A stretch of DNA of 64,000 nucleotides from Belliella alkalica (GTDB lineage Bacteria > Bacteroidota > Bacteroidia > Cytophagales > Cyclobacteriaceae): positions 173,603 to 237,602 of the forward strand of contig NZ_JAKZGO010000004.1 in NCBI RefSeq assembly GCF_022549785.1, written 5' to 3'. The notes below the pieces were generated by a model, which saw only the letters and a list, made by a program, of their open reading frames with translations, searched no databases and was not told the origin of the DNA. Position 1 is the stretch's first letter, and each line of letters begins with the position of its first letter. The position numbers and the translations under genes are program-made. This document shows, in pieces, positions 1-8,056 of this stretch.

Positions 1-1754
1 GCTTCAAGCTCCCAATTATAAATCAGGGAAGTTGGCATCACCAATAAAGAAGTCGTTCCTTCGGTTTGTTTCTTCTCATGTGCCAAAAGTGCCAGTGTCT
101 GCACAGTCTTTCCCAATCCCATATCATCGGCCAAACAACCACCGAATCTATATTCATTCAAAAACCTAAGCCAGTTGTAACCTGCCTTCTGATATGGTCT
201 CAATGTGCCATTGAATGTATCTGGCAAGTCATATTCTTCAATCTGAGAGAAATCCCTGAGCTTTTCCAATTTCCTGCTCATAGTTAACTGAACCAGGTTA
301 TTGTTTTGTAGTTCTTGTGCCAGTGCTATATGGTGCTTCTTGAGGACCAAAGTCTGCTCATCAGAACTTTCATTGTCTTCAAGAAAAGCAAAAATCTCAG
401 AATAATTCACAAACCAAGAATCTGGAATCACAGCAATTTCCCCATTGGGAAGCTCAAATTCCGATTTTCCTTGAAGAAGTAATTTTCGAATTTTTGCAAA
501 TGGGATTTTATATGGACCGAATTTGATCAGGGCATTCACATCAAACCAATCAATGTTTTCATTGACCTCTACAGAAATGTGTGCATGGCCGATAAAGTAC
601 TGCTTGCCTTTGAAAGTCGCTGATTGTTGGATTTTGATACCCATCTCCTCCAAGCTGTCTTTGTGTGTATTTATCCAGCCAAAAGCCTTTGATTTCTCTA
701 AGGCAAATCTTGAGGATTTGACCGGTAGCCCAAGGTTTTTTAAGTAATCTCCGTAGGATTTTTCCTTAACAACATCTCTGATGACTTTATGAAATGTATA
801 ATTATCCCCTTCCTGCTCTAGCTCTACATTGTTTGAAGCGCTTTCTTCGGAGCGAAAGGCATAATTTCCATATTGGAATTTGAGGTCAAAAACGATTTTT
901 TCTTCCTCTTGTATTTGATTATTATTGCCAAATAGGTCTGTCTTCGTTGATCCCGGCAAGTCACTCAAACTAAGGACAGGTTCGGGCTGACTTCGCTCTA
1001 CTTTGATGTCAAATCCCTTTGCGTACACATCAAAAGATGCTACGAGTTGAGTGACAAATTTTTGATAGTATTGTTGCTCTACTTTTTTGGGTATTACGAT
1101 AAATTTTTTGTTGAGAAATGGCATCAACTTCTTACCGTCCTCCCCTTTTGCAAAATGATAAAGATGATTGTCCACCACCAACCATGCAGGCTCGTTACAT
1201 ATCAAATAAGCATTTCTGTACTGCCATTCCAATCTTTCTCCCTGATATTTGATCGTAGGGAAATAGTGGGTGTTTTCCTCGTTTCTTCTAAAATGGAAGA
1301 GCACAGAAGCAGGCTCTTCCATTACGAAGATTTCCTTCCAAATCGGATTCCCGTCATTGGCCATTTCAAAAAGTCTCTTACCCTTCATTTTTTCAAGTAT
1401 TCTTGACCTTAGTCCTTCCAACTTGATTTCAATCATTTCTTGGGAAGCTTTGTTTCCCGTCTTTTCATCATAAATCTTTCTGAGGTATTCTTTTGGCTTC
1501 AGTTTTTTGGTATTCAATTTTTTGGTGATTGCATCTTGCTGCATTTCATCCATCATTTTGATTAGCTGATAGTCTGTTTCATCCAGACCCGCCGCAAATT
1601 CACTGGCATTGACATGGGAAATGTTTTGATGCGCCAAGGATAACCTCCCTTTTTCATCCAACTGAATTACAAAGGACTCAAAAAGTAATCCTAAGAATTC
1701 GTGGTTAAAGAGAGAATAAACAATCTCAAATGGCTGCTCGGCAGAAACTTTCAT
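1..1754 (-). CDS. SNF2-family DEAD/DEAH helicase, 5' part (runs off left edge)
   Basis: The reverse strand is open from an ATG at 1754 to the window edge (about 584 codons, no stop). Near the edge it encodes GCLADDMGLGKTVQTLALL, which is motif I (Walker A GLGKT) of SWI2/SNF2 ATPases, preceded by the usual LRPYQKAGYNWL Q-motif-like stretch. The roughly 480 residues before the ATPase are a long N-terminal region typical of bacterial SNF2 proteins, which use ATP to remodel protein-nucleic acid complexes such as RNA polymerase on DNA. The remaining helicase motifs must lie to the left of the window. The start is the first ATG after an AT-rich intergenic stretch. The family call is firm; the specific role is unknown. 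Confidence 0.88.
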   Translation of the reverse strand, partial: MKVSAEQPFEIVYSLFNHEFLGLLFESFVIQLDEKGRLSLAHQNISHVNASEFAAGLDETDYQLIKMMDEMQQDAITKKLNTKKLKPKEYLRKIYDEKTGNKASQEMIEIKLEGLRSRILEKMKGKRLFEMANDGNPIWKEIFVMEEPASVLFHFRRNEENTHYFPTIKYQGERLEWQYRNAYLICNEPAWLVVDNHLYHFAKGEDGKKLMPFLNKKFIVIPKKVEQQYYQKFVTQLVASFDVYAKGFDIKVERSQPEPVLSLSDLPGSTKTDLFGNNNQIQEEEKIVFDLKFQYGNYAFRSEESASNNVELEQEGDNYTFHKVIRDVVKEKSYGDYLKNLGLPVKSSRFALEKSKAFGWINTHKDSLEEMGIKIQQSATFKGKQYFIGHAHISVEVNENIDWFDVNALIKFGPYKIPFAKIRKLLLQGKSEFELPNGEIAVIPDSWFVNYSEIFAFLEDNESSDEQTLVLKKHHIALAQELQNNNLVQLTMSRKLEKLRDFSQIEEYDLPDTFNGTLRPYQKAGYNWLRFLNEYRFGGCLADDMGLGKTVQTLALLAHEKKQTEGTTSLLVMPTSLIYNWELE

Positions 1755-1946
1755 AGTGGGTGGTATATGTCGAAGAGGCAGAATCAACGACAAATGGTTT
1801 TTTTGTGGTCTAAACTAGTTCGAAAAATACACAATAAAATCCAGTAAATGAAAAAATATCTAAAGAGCTTGTTTGCTATTTGAATTAGGGAGCAATAAAA
1901 AACTATCAGAATCAATAAGATAAGCTACCCTGTGGCTATCGTAATC

Positions 1947-2354
1947 TTATTCTACTTTTTTCAGTCTGTACCAATCCACAACTTGCCCTTCAGATCTTGA
2001 TAGAATCAGGTTGTCATCATTTTCTTCAATCCGCCAATCCCCATTGAGGATCAGTGTCCAGTCAAAATCAGCCGTAAAGTTGCAAGTATTGGAGAAGGAT
2101 ATTGTCTTTCTTTTGATGGAATAATTTCCCGAACAAATCACCGGATACCTTGGCTCCTCACTAAGTCCATTGTAGTTGAACCCTTCAAAATTGAGTGAAA
2201 CTTCTGCTATCCCTTCAGAATTCCCATCCACAAATCGCTCAAAAGTCCCTTCATAATACCCACTGAGGCTTTTTTCACCAAATCCATCCACAATTCCACA
2301 TGAGGCGATCAAGAAGACCATTCCTGCGATCACTAATAATTTTGCTGCTTTCAT
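1947..2354 (-). CDS. small lipoprotein of unknown function
   Basis: A 135-residue protein that begins with a basic n-region and a hydrophobic stretch ending in the lipobox LIASC (Cys about residue 19), so it is probably a lipid-anchored envelope protein. The mature part is short and acidic with alternating polar and aromatic residues (SGYYEGTFERF, ICSGNYSIKRKTISF), consistent with a small beta-barrel or lipocalin-like fold. It also resembles Bacteroidota proteins that measure a difference against a baseline structure. No enzymatic motif is visible. It stands alone between the SNF2 gene and the small ORF pair. Confidence 0.7.
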   Translation of the reverse strand: MKAAKLLVIAGMVFLIASCGIVDGFGEKSLSGYYEGTFERFVDGNSEGIAEVSLNFEGFNYNGLSEEPRYPVICSGNYSIKRKTISFSNTCNFTADFDWTLILNGDWRIEENDDNLILSRSEGQVVDWYRLKKVE

Positions 2355-2519
2355 TTGTTACAAATTTACACCCTTTAGACGGAAAAACGTGGTGGGATGT
2401 CTTGGGGAGTTGATTGAAATTAATTAGTATCTTTAGAAAAACTGCTTCATCCTTGAGCAAAAAGCCAATACCATATCGAGAACCAAAAATTGAAGTTCCT
2501 GTTTTTTGTGAACACATTT

Positions 2520-2807
2520 TCAAAGTTTTAAAAATTCAGAAATACTTCTTTTGTCTGTAATCTCGTCATTTGTCCACTCAAAACTCTCAAACTCGTGATA
2601 TTCATGATCTATTTCAGAATCAAATTGATAATAATGTAGTTTGGGTAATCCCCATTCTTGGGGAACAAAAAACTCGTTCGAAATCAATTTCTTTATTAGT
2701 TTTTCAGATGCTTTGTGAGGTGTGAGGAAAGTTGGATTTGAGAAAACAGCTGAACCAAACTGTTTGTAATTTGCCCTATCTCGATAACAATAATTAAATT
2801 TTAATAT
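2520..2807 (-). CDS. hypothetical small protein, no canonical start codon
   Basis: After the TAA that ends the neighbouring 84-residue ORF, the same reverse frame stays open for 97 codons to a TGA at 2520-2522. It encodes a protein-like sequence beginning about FNYCYRDRANYKQFG and ending SISEFLKL. Composition and aromatic content look coding. There is no ATG, GTG or TTG at the expected beginning: the codons after the TAA are ACA CCT ATA TTA AAA TTT. Either translation starts at a rare codon (ATA at 2807, a weak choice), the start has mutated, or the stop is read through. I know similar small two-gene arrangements in Bacteroidota only as hypotheticals. Function unknown. Confidence 0.5.
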   Translation of the reverse strand: MLKFNYCYRDRANYKQFGSAVFSNPTFLTPHKASEKLIKKLISNEFFVPQEWGLPKLHYYQFDSEIDHEYHEFESFEWTNDEITDKRSISEFLKL

Positions 2808-2813
2808 AGGTGT

Positions 2814-3068
2814 TTAAATATACTCCTCAACTAGAATCTTATTCAAATAATCGTCCAATTCCTCTTCGGAGCCAAAAATAGACATTGGTTCCCTTCCAAT
2901 TTCAAAAAACCGGATCAAATCAATTATGCTCTCAAAAAACCTAAATTGAATCCCTTCATAATTATATACAAAAACTAATTTTGATTTTCCTAAACTTGTT
3001 AATTTATAGACTTCAATAGATCTAGAAGGAGTAATATATTCGACACTGATTTGGTTTACTTTGTTCAT
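2814..3068 (-). CDS. hypothetical 84-residue protein
   Basis: A small acidic protein (MNKVNQISVEYITPSRS...). It has a predicted alpha/beta pattern: beta strands around IEVYKLT and KLVFVYNY, then helices in FESIIDLIRFFE and EEELDDYLNKIL. It has no signal peptide, membrane segment or recognised catalytic motif. It is divergent from the restriction-cassette regulator, with 94 bp between the two starts, so the C-box region could affect both directions. The ORF at 2520-2807 follows directly in the same frame after its stop, suggesting co-transcription. Function unknown; a role linked to the restriction cassette is only positional inference. Confidence 0.6.
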   Translation of the reverse strand: MNKVNQISVEYITPSRSIEVYKLTSLGKSKLVFVYNYEGIQFRFFESIIDLIRFFEIGREPMSIFGSEEELDDYLNKILVEEYI

Positions 3069-3101
3069 TGTCTAAAATATTTTTAATGTAAATGTAAAGT
3101 A

Positions 3102-3109
3102 TACTTTTG
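3102..3109 (+). promoter_or_regulatory. candidate -7 box for the C-protein/McrBC operon
   Basis: TACTTTTG matches the Bacteroidota -7 consensus TAnnTTTG and lies 53 bp upstream of the XRE gene start. A clear TTTG -33 element is not obvious. If it is used, transcription would start close to the C-box palindrome. Confidence 0.4.
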
Positions 3110-3115
3110 ATTTGT

Positions 3116-3141
3116 GGACTATAGTCCGTGGTACAATAGGC
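3116..3141 (+). promoter_or_regulatory. C-box operator (palindrome GGACTATAGTCC plus degenerate second half)
   Basis: GGACTATAGTCC (3116-3127) is a perfect 12-bp palindrome. With the following CGTGG and a looser ATAGGC (3136-3141) it matches the two-site layout of controller-protein operators in restriction-modification systems (ACT-TATAGTC, CGTG spacer, weaker ATAGTC-like site). It lies 35 bp before the start codon of the XRE regulator. Site identity is by pattern from knowledge of C-protein operators; binding is inferred. Confidence 0.65.
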
Positions 3142-3162
3142 GACATTTTTTGAGATTGCAAA

Positions 3163-3369
3163 ATGGATATCAAAGTTGCATATGGTGATAAAGTAAAAGC
3201 CATTAGAAAAAAACAGAATGTTTCTCAGGAAAAGCTTGCTGAATTAGCAGACTTGGATAGAACCTATATTTCCGATATTGAGAATGGGAAGAGAAATGTA
3301 TCAATTGAAACAGTGTTTAAAATCGCTAATGCACTTGATAAACCAATGGTAAGTTTTTTTGAGTTTTAA
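3163..3369 (+). CDS. XRE/Cro-like controller (C-protein-like) regulator of a restriction cassette
   Basis: A 68-residue single-domain helix-turn-helix protein. The HTH spans about residues 20-48: SQEKLAELADLDRTYIS, then the conserved DIENGKRNVS turn. It closes with IETVFKIANALDKPMVSFFEF, the usual dimer helix. Length and sequence resemble C proteins, which autoregulate and delay restriction gene expression. A palindromic C-box lies 35 bp upstream, and the McrB-like gene starts 21 bp downstream, so the three genes form one operon. No methyltransferase is adjacent, which is unusual for a C protein. It could also be a generic XRE repressor. Confidence 0.8.
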   Translation: MDIKVAYGDKVKAIRKKQNVSQEKLAELADLDRTYISDIENGKRNVSIETVFKIANALDKPMVSFFEF

Positions 3370-3390
3370 ATTTTTAAGAAAAAGGATAAA

Positions 3391-4776
3391 ATGATTCAAG
3401 AAGTTAGTGATTTAGTAAAAGAATGGGCATCAGAATTTGGTGCGAATAATGAAAATGAATTCTCCAAATCTTACATTTATAGAGAAAATATCAGAGGAGA
3501 AGCATTAAAAGATAATGGAGCCTTTTTTGGACTAATTCATCCAGAAGAAGAGCAATCGGGAGCCTATCATGATTATTCTTTTGTTATTTTTCCTACAGAA
3601 GAAGATAAACCTTGGGTTGTTTCATTTTGTGTTGGATCAAGTAATTTTAAAAGAGATTACGAATTAGCAAGTCGGCCTGGATTGAGAAGGCTTTTTTCAA
3701 ACCTAACTAATATCAATGGTCATTGCTCACCAGACTTTACAAATACTACTTCATCACTTCCCTATAGTTTTAGTAGAAATTCGAAAATTCAGCATTTATC
3801 CCGAACAATCAAAAAATACTCTACTGTAATCAATAGCTGTCAAATAATTGAGAACCCCCTCGATGAAGAGGGTCAAAAATACATAAAAGGGTTTCTTGCT
3901 GCATACGCCAAAATCAGGGAATGGCCTACAAATCCACAACATAGAAAAGCTGTTTCAAATGCACTAAAACCGTTTCTTAAAGAAGATAATGTAAAGGACA
4001 TAGAATCAATTCAAAACTTACTTTATGAAAGAAAGTTTATAGTTCTCCAAGGACCTCCTGGAACTGGTAAAACGACACTTGCAAAAGCAATAGTTACTGA
4101 ACTAAAAGCAATAAGTTTCTTTATTCAATTTCATGCAGAGACTTCATATTCTGACTTTATTTATGGAATAAGACCTAATCTTACAAGTGATGAGCTTTCT
4201 TATCAAGGGACTCCAGGTAGTTTAACTGAAGCTATTTTGTTTGCAAAAGACAATCCTAATGAGGAGGTAGTACTTATAATTGATGAAATAAATAGAGCAA
4301 ATCTATCCAATGTTTTAGGGCCTGTTTTTTATCTCTTTGAACACAAAATGAAAGATGCAGATGTCTTTATTAAAATAGCTCCTGGATTAGAAATAAATCA
4401 ACTTCCCTCTAATTTCTATGTGATTGCAACGATGAACACTGCCGACAGAAGCTTGGCAGTAGTTGATTTTGCATTAAGAAGACGTTTTGCATGGTATCCT
4501 GTTAAACCAAAGCCAATCTCAGACCCAAATTTTTATAAAGATGACTTTAATAAAATTTCTGAAATTTTTGACTGGCATGCAACTTCCAATGAATTGAATC
4601 TCCAACCAGGCCAAGGTTACTTTCTAGCTGATTCAAATGATGAAATGGAAAATAGAATTAGATATGAAATCTTCCCTTTGATTAGAGAGTATATTGAAGA
4701 AGGCTTATTGACTTCCGCTATTGAAGAGTTCAATAGTTATTTCATGAATCGGATTAATCAACCACTTTTCGAATGA
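3391..4776 (+). CDS. McrB-like AAA+ NTPase subunit of a restriction system
   Basis: A 461-residue protein. Residues about 1-190 form an N-terminal DNA-recognition-like region that does not look like the E. coli McrB domain. The AAA+ core follows: Walker A GPPGTGKT (221-228), Walker B VVLIIDEINRAN (D298, E299), then the McrB signature ATMNTADRSLAVVDFALRRRF with sensor 1 and the arginine finger region. McrB proteins hydrolyse GTP or ATP, form hexamers and drive the McrC nuclease after recognising modified or specific DNA. The gene overlaps the McrC-like gene by 4 bp (ATGA), indicating translational coupling. The cassette looks more AT-rich than its flanks, hinting at horizontal transfer. The recognised modification or sequence cannot be read from the sequence. 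Confidence 0.87.
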   Translation: MIQEVSDLVKEWASEFGANNENEFSKSYIYRENIRGEALKDNGAFFGLIHPEEEQSGAYHDYSFVIFPTEEDKPWVVSFCVGSSNFKRDYELASRPGLRRLFSNLTNINGHCSPDFTNTTSSLPYSFSRNSKIQHLSRTIKKYSTVINSCQIIENPLDEEGQKYIKGFLAAYAKIREWPTNPQHRKAVSNALKPFLKEDNVKDIESIQNLLYERKFIVLQGPPGTGKTTLAKAIVTELKAISFFIQFHAETSYSDFIYGIRPNLTSDELSYQGTPGSLTEAILFAKDNPNEEVVLIIDEINRANLSNVLGPVFYLFEHKMKDADVFIKIAPGLEINQLPSNFYVIATMNTADRSLAVVDFALRRRFAWYPVKPKPISDPNFYKDDFNKISEIFDWHATSNELNLQPGQGYFLADSNDEMENRIRYEIFPLIREYIEEGLLTSAIEEFNSYFMNRINQPLFE

Positions 4777-6134
4777 TAAAAGGTCAATGCTTATTTCATG
4801 AAATCCCATGCTTAACAGAAAGATCTTCACCGATTAGTGGTAAAGAATTGCAAAAAAAAGTATTCAAAAAGGCTGATAAAACTATAATTGTCCTCTATTT
4901 ACAAAAGTTTTTAGATTACAATTCAGATCTTTTTAGTTTTCTGGGTATAGAAGCTTTTATTGAAGGATCCGATTTAAATGCTTTTATCCAATTTAAAAGT
5001 TCTCAATACATTGGAGCTATTCCTCTTAGAGCCCCTGATACTGGTAAACAAATTGGTGATTTCGTTGTCTCTCCTAGATTTACAGGCAAAAACCGATTCG
5101 AAGAATATGTGGAAATTTTGGATCTCTTAGGCAGTGAAATAAATCCTGAATTTATTGATAGCCTCCCATTGGCTTCTAAAAAAGCTTTTAGGCCTCCGCT
5201 TTACTTAGAAGCTATTAAGTTAATTTCTGCTTTAGAAAAGCTAGTCAAACAAAACTGGAGAAAGTTTGATAATAGGGAAATTCAATCAAACCAACCAATT
5301 GGCCAGATTAACTGGAATAAATATATCAGTCAAAGTTACAAAGTTGAAAATAGGTTAATATACCCTACCCGGAAAAACTTTATAAGTGAGTTTCATTCCG
5401 AATATAGCGAAATTAGATTTGTCTATGACTTGTGCAAACTAGAATTATTAAGCCCAAATACCCCTGTAAGAATCAGAGTTCCCATTTCAAAAAGAATTTC
5501 TTTTTTGGATGAAAGATTATATTTCCATAAACCTAAAATCACCTCCAAAGTATCAGTAAAAAATGCTGATAGCTTTATAATCAAAGAAACCAAGGAAATC
5601 GCCAATAGAATTTTAAATTACAACCTTATAGAAGGAACAGCATGGAGAGTTGATTTTGCTGATGTTTTTGAAAAGTTTACTCAGCATATTTTCAAAGAGA
5701 TAGCGAAATCAACAGGAGGAAAATTTATTCCTAAATTAAAAATTAACTCTAATTCTCGGAATAAATTCCAGTGGAATTTGAATAATCTAGAACCAGATGG
5801 AGTATTGATAAATGATGATCTAATTATTTTTATTGATGCTAAATACAAGTCTCACTTTTATAATAAATATGAACATAATGAAACTTTAAAGGAAGAGCAC
5901 AGGAAAGACCTTCACCAAATTCTTGCATATAGTTCTTTTAATGATGCTAAAAATAAGATTGGATTCTTGTGCTATCCATCTAATAAAATTGAGTTTTCAA
6001 TGAAAGAATATAACTTCTCCCAAATGAGTTTTTCAAATAAAATCTACATGATTGGGATACCATTTAAAAAAGAAGTAATTCATCAGGTAAAAGAAAAAGT
6101 TGCGGCCATAGTAAATGAGTTCAAAACAATTTAA
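4773..6134 (+). CDS. McrC-like PD-(D/E)XK restriction endonuclease subunit
   Basis: A 453-residue partner of the McrB-like ATPase. The C-terminal nuclease core is visible as EPDGVL (D342), then about 13 residues later IFIDAKYK (D355-A-K357), the PD-(D/E)XK signature of McrC. Between them is the LINDDLII strand. The N-terminal half, with LRAPDTGKQIGDFVVSPRF, is the usual McrC dimer and McrB-binding part. In McrBC systems this subunit cuts DNA after NTP-driven translocation. Its ATG overlaps the mcrB stop, and it is the last gene of the operon. The downstream gene is convergent. No MTase or specificity gene is nearby, so the system is probably modification-dependent (type IV) or needs a methylase elsewhere. 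Confidence 0.87.
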   Translation: MIKGQCLFHEIPCLTERSSPISGKELQKKVFKKADKTIIVLYLQKFLDYNSDLFSFLGIEAFIEGSDLNAFIQFKSSQYIGAIPLRAPDTGKQIGDFVVSPRFTGKNRFEEYVEILDLLGSEINPEFIDSLPLASKKAFRPPLYLEAIKLISALEKLVKQNWRKFDNREIQSNQPIGQINWNKYISQSYKVENRLIYPTRKNFISEFHSEYSEIRFVYDLCKLELLSPNTPVRIRVPISKRISFLDERLYFHKPKITSKVSVKNADSFIIKETKEIANRILNYNLIEGTAWRVDFADVFEKFTQHIFKEIAKSTGGKFIPKLKINSNSRNKFQWNLNNLEPDGVLINDDLIIFIDAKYKSHFYNKYEHNETLKEEHRKDLHQILAYSSFNDAKNKIGFLCYPSNKIEFSMKEYNFSQMSFSNKIYMIGIPFKKEVIHQVKEKVAAIVNEFKTI

Positions 6135-6212
6135 TTCTGCTAAGAATAAGTTATTTCTCAATCAATTTAGTAAATCCCAATCAGCCATAAGCGCTTTTTA
6201 AATGAAGTATAA

Positions 6213-6968
6213 CTACTTCTGAACCCATGCCCTAAAATCGGCCGTAGCAGACTGACTGGTAATTAGTTTTTTGTCTTGTCCGCTCACTTGAATCGCCAGG
6301 TTGTTTTTGCCATAGCGCTCCATGCGGACGATGGCTTTCTTGTGAACCAATTCGGATCTATTGATCCTAAAAAATTGTGTCGGCGATACATTTTCCTCTA
6401 TTTCTTTCAAAGTGCTGATTCCCATCAAATGGCCTTTTCCGTTCATTTCTATGGCTCTGACAATTCCCTCTTCGGCCAAAAAATAAGCTATGCTATCCAC
6501 TTCCAAGAAATAGCTGTCTTTGGCGGTATTGATGATAAATCTATTTTTGTAAACTTGACTTGAAGAAGGTTCCGAAGGTGAGGTGAAAATGTTGGGAGGT
6601 TGATTTCTGAAAAGCAAAAACTTTCTCCATGCTTTTTCGAATCGATCAAAAGTAAATGGTTTCAATAGGTAATCAATCCCATTGCTTTCAAAAGCTTCCA
6701 ACATAAATGTATTGTATGCTGTAGTAAAGATAATCGGTGACTTCAAGGCGATTTCCTGATAGATGTCAAAAGCATTGCCATCTTGCAGGGAGATATCGGA
6801 AATGATAAGGTCCACTTTTCCCCCATCTTCAAAAAAAGAAATGGCTTCATCCACAGTAGCACATTCAGCTAGCACTTGGATATCATCTTGCAGCTGCCCA
6901 ATATAGCGCAATAGTTTTCTCCTTGCAGGAAGTTCATCTTCTATGATCAGGATATCAATATGCATCAT
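6213..6968 (-). CDS. LytTR-family response regulator
   Basis: A 251-residue protein from the ATG at 6968 (a second ATG follows at 6965); a longer frame to 7037 would lie inside the kinase gene and is unlikely. The receiver domain is residues 5-120, with the acidic pair E10-D11, phospho-acceptor D58 in LIISDIS, and the LLKPF lysine near 109. The C-terminal LytTR DNA-binding domain (about 150-250) carries FFRINRSELVHKKAIV. The start lies 14 bp inside the 3' end of the histidine kinase gene, so the two are translationally coupled. LytTR regulators bind direct repeats; the targets are unknown. Confidence 0.9.
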   Translation of the reverse strand: MMHIDILIIEDELPARRKLLRYIGQLQDDIQVLAECATVDEAISFFEDGGKVDLIISDISLQDGNAFDIYQEIALKSPIIFTTAYNTFMLEAFESNGIDYLLKPFTFDRFEKAWRKFLLFRNQPPNIFTSPSEPSSSQVYKNRFIINTAKDSYFLEVDSIAYFLAEEGIVRAIEMNGKGHLMGISTLKEIEENVSPTQFFRINRSELVHKKAIVRMERYGKNNLAIQVSGQDKKLITSQSATADFRAWVQK

Positions 6969-7986
6969 TAAATAGGTATGGAAGTCGAATCGTAAATTTT
7001 TCTTCTGTTTTCTCAATGCTAGGACTAGTTTCTCCAAAAAGCTGATACTGGGCTCTTAGATTTTCCAATCCTCTTCCTCCATCGAGCTTTGGCAACTTTT
7101 TGGGTTTGCGTGTATTGCTTATTTGGAGTGATTTTTCTTCAAAGACCAGCTCAATTTCCACCGGGAATTTTTCTGTTCCAATATTATGCTCTATTGCATT
7201 TTCAAGCAACAATTGCAGACTCAATGGTGGTAAGAAGGCATTTGTTGGGAACTGCCCTGAAACGTGAAGCCTATAAGCATCTCCAAATTTCTGCTGCATC
7301 AGCCTGAAATAGTGTTGCGCAAAATGAAACTCTTCTTCCAGACTGACCAACTTTCGTTCCGATGCCTTAAGTACATAGCGGTAGATTTCAGAAAAATCAT
7401 GGAGAAATCCAGAAGCTTTTTCTTTGTCTTCTTCGATCAGTTGATCAAGTACATTCAAGTTATTGAAAAGAAAATGTGGGTCTAATTGTGCTTTGAGCTT
7501 GGATAGCTGACTTTCGATCTGAGCTTTTTCGAGTTCTAAAATTTTCTCTTTGTCCTCCTGATTCTTGTGAAAATAATAATGTGCCAAGAAGAAACCTCCG
7601 TAGACAAATACATCAATGACATATTTGATGTTTGAGCTTGCCAAGGAGTTAAAATTGAAATTTCTCGCTACAGTATTGAAAGAAAGTGATATCAAAAATG
7701 CCAAAACGTTATTTCCAATCACATAAACAAAAAGGGAAATAGTGAATACAGAAAGCGCATGTCTAAGTGTCAGCTTTTCTTCAAACCTTCGGATCACCAA
7801 ACCGATGATTACAAACAAAAGCATAGCATTGATCAGCTGACCAATGGCTGCGTCTGGAGTAAACAAAAACCAACGGAAGGATTTACTAAAGTAGAACCTG
7901 ATCTGTATGGATTCCAAATAGGCAAAGATGACTATAAAAGCCAAAAAGTATTTGCTCAAATAAAGTGATTGGAAAAACTTCTTCAT
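6955..7986 (-). CDS. LytS/YehU-type sensor histidine kinase
   Basis: A 343-residue membrane kinase. Four hydrophobic segments fill about residues 10-150. A coiled linker (KEKILELEKAQIESQLSKLKAQ) follows, then the His_kinase domain with the phospho-acceptor motif DPHFLFNNLN. The ATPase N-box is LLLENAIEHN, and GGRGLENLRAQYQL forms the G-box. This is the compact LytS family that pairs with LytTR regulators. The partner starts inside its 3' end. The ligand is unknown, as there is no extracellular sensor domain beyond short loops. Confidence 0.9.
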   Translation of the reverse strand: MKKFFQSLYLSKYFLAFIVIFAYLESIQIRFYFSKSFRWFLFTPDAAIGQLINAMLLFVIIGLVIRRFEEKLTLRHALSVFTISLFVYVIGNNVLAFLISLSFNTVARNFNFNSLASSNIKYVIDVFVYGGFFLAHYYFHKNQEDKEKILELEKAQIESQLSKLKAQLDPHFLFNNLNVLDQLIEEDKEKASGFLHDFSEIYRYVLKASERKLVSLEEEFHFAQHYFRLMQQKFGDAYRLHVSGQFPTNAFLPPLSLQLLLENAIEHNIGTEKFPVEIELVFEEKSLQISNTRKPKKLPKLDGGRGLENLRAQYQLFGETSPSIEKTEEKFTIRLPYLFNDAY

Positions 7987-8004
7987 AGTATGATTGGTAT
8001 TGTA

Positions 8005-8033
8005 AAAATAGCCCTTTCTTTCAAAAGGGCTAT
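8005..8033 (-). terminator. intrinsic terminator after the 8057-8800 gene
   Basis: ATAGCCCTTT and AAAGGGCTAT form a perfect 10-bp stem (8008-8033). On the reverse strand it is followed by TTTTTAC, as expected for an intrinsic terminator downstream of the leftward gene ending at 8057. Confidence 0.7.
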
Positions 8034-8056
8034 AAGCGATTGTTAAATCATTTTGA

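Noticed and set aside
2275-2523. 82-residue reverse ORF over the small lipoprotein gene
   Set aside because: It overlaps the lipoprotein in another frame and has no protein-like character.
3163-6134. Complete type II or LlaJI-type restriction-modification system
   Set aside because: No methyltransferase gene is present on either side within the window.
6969-7037. Longer start for the LytTR regulator
   Set aside because: It would lie deep in the kinase gene; the ATG pair at 6968/6965 precedes a standard receiver start.
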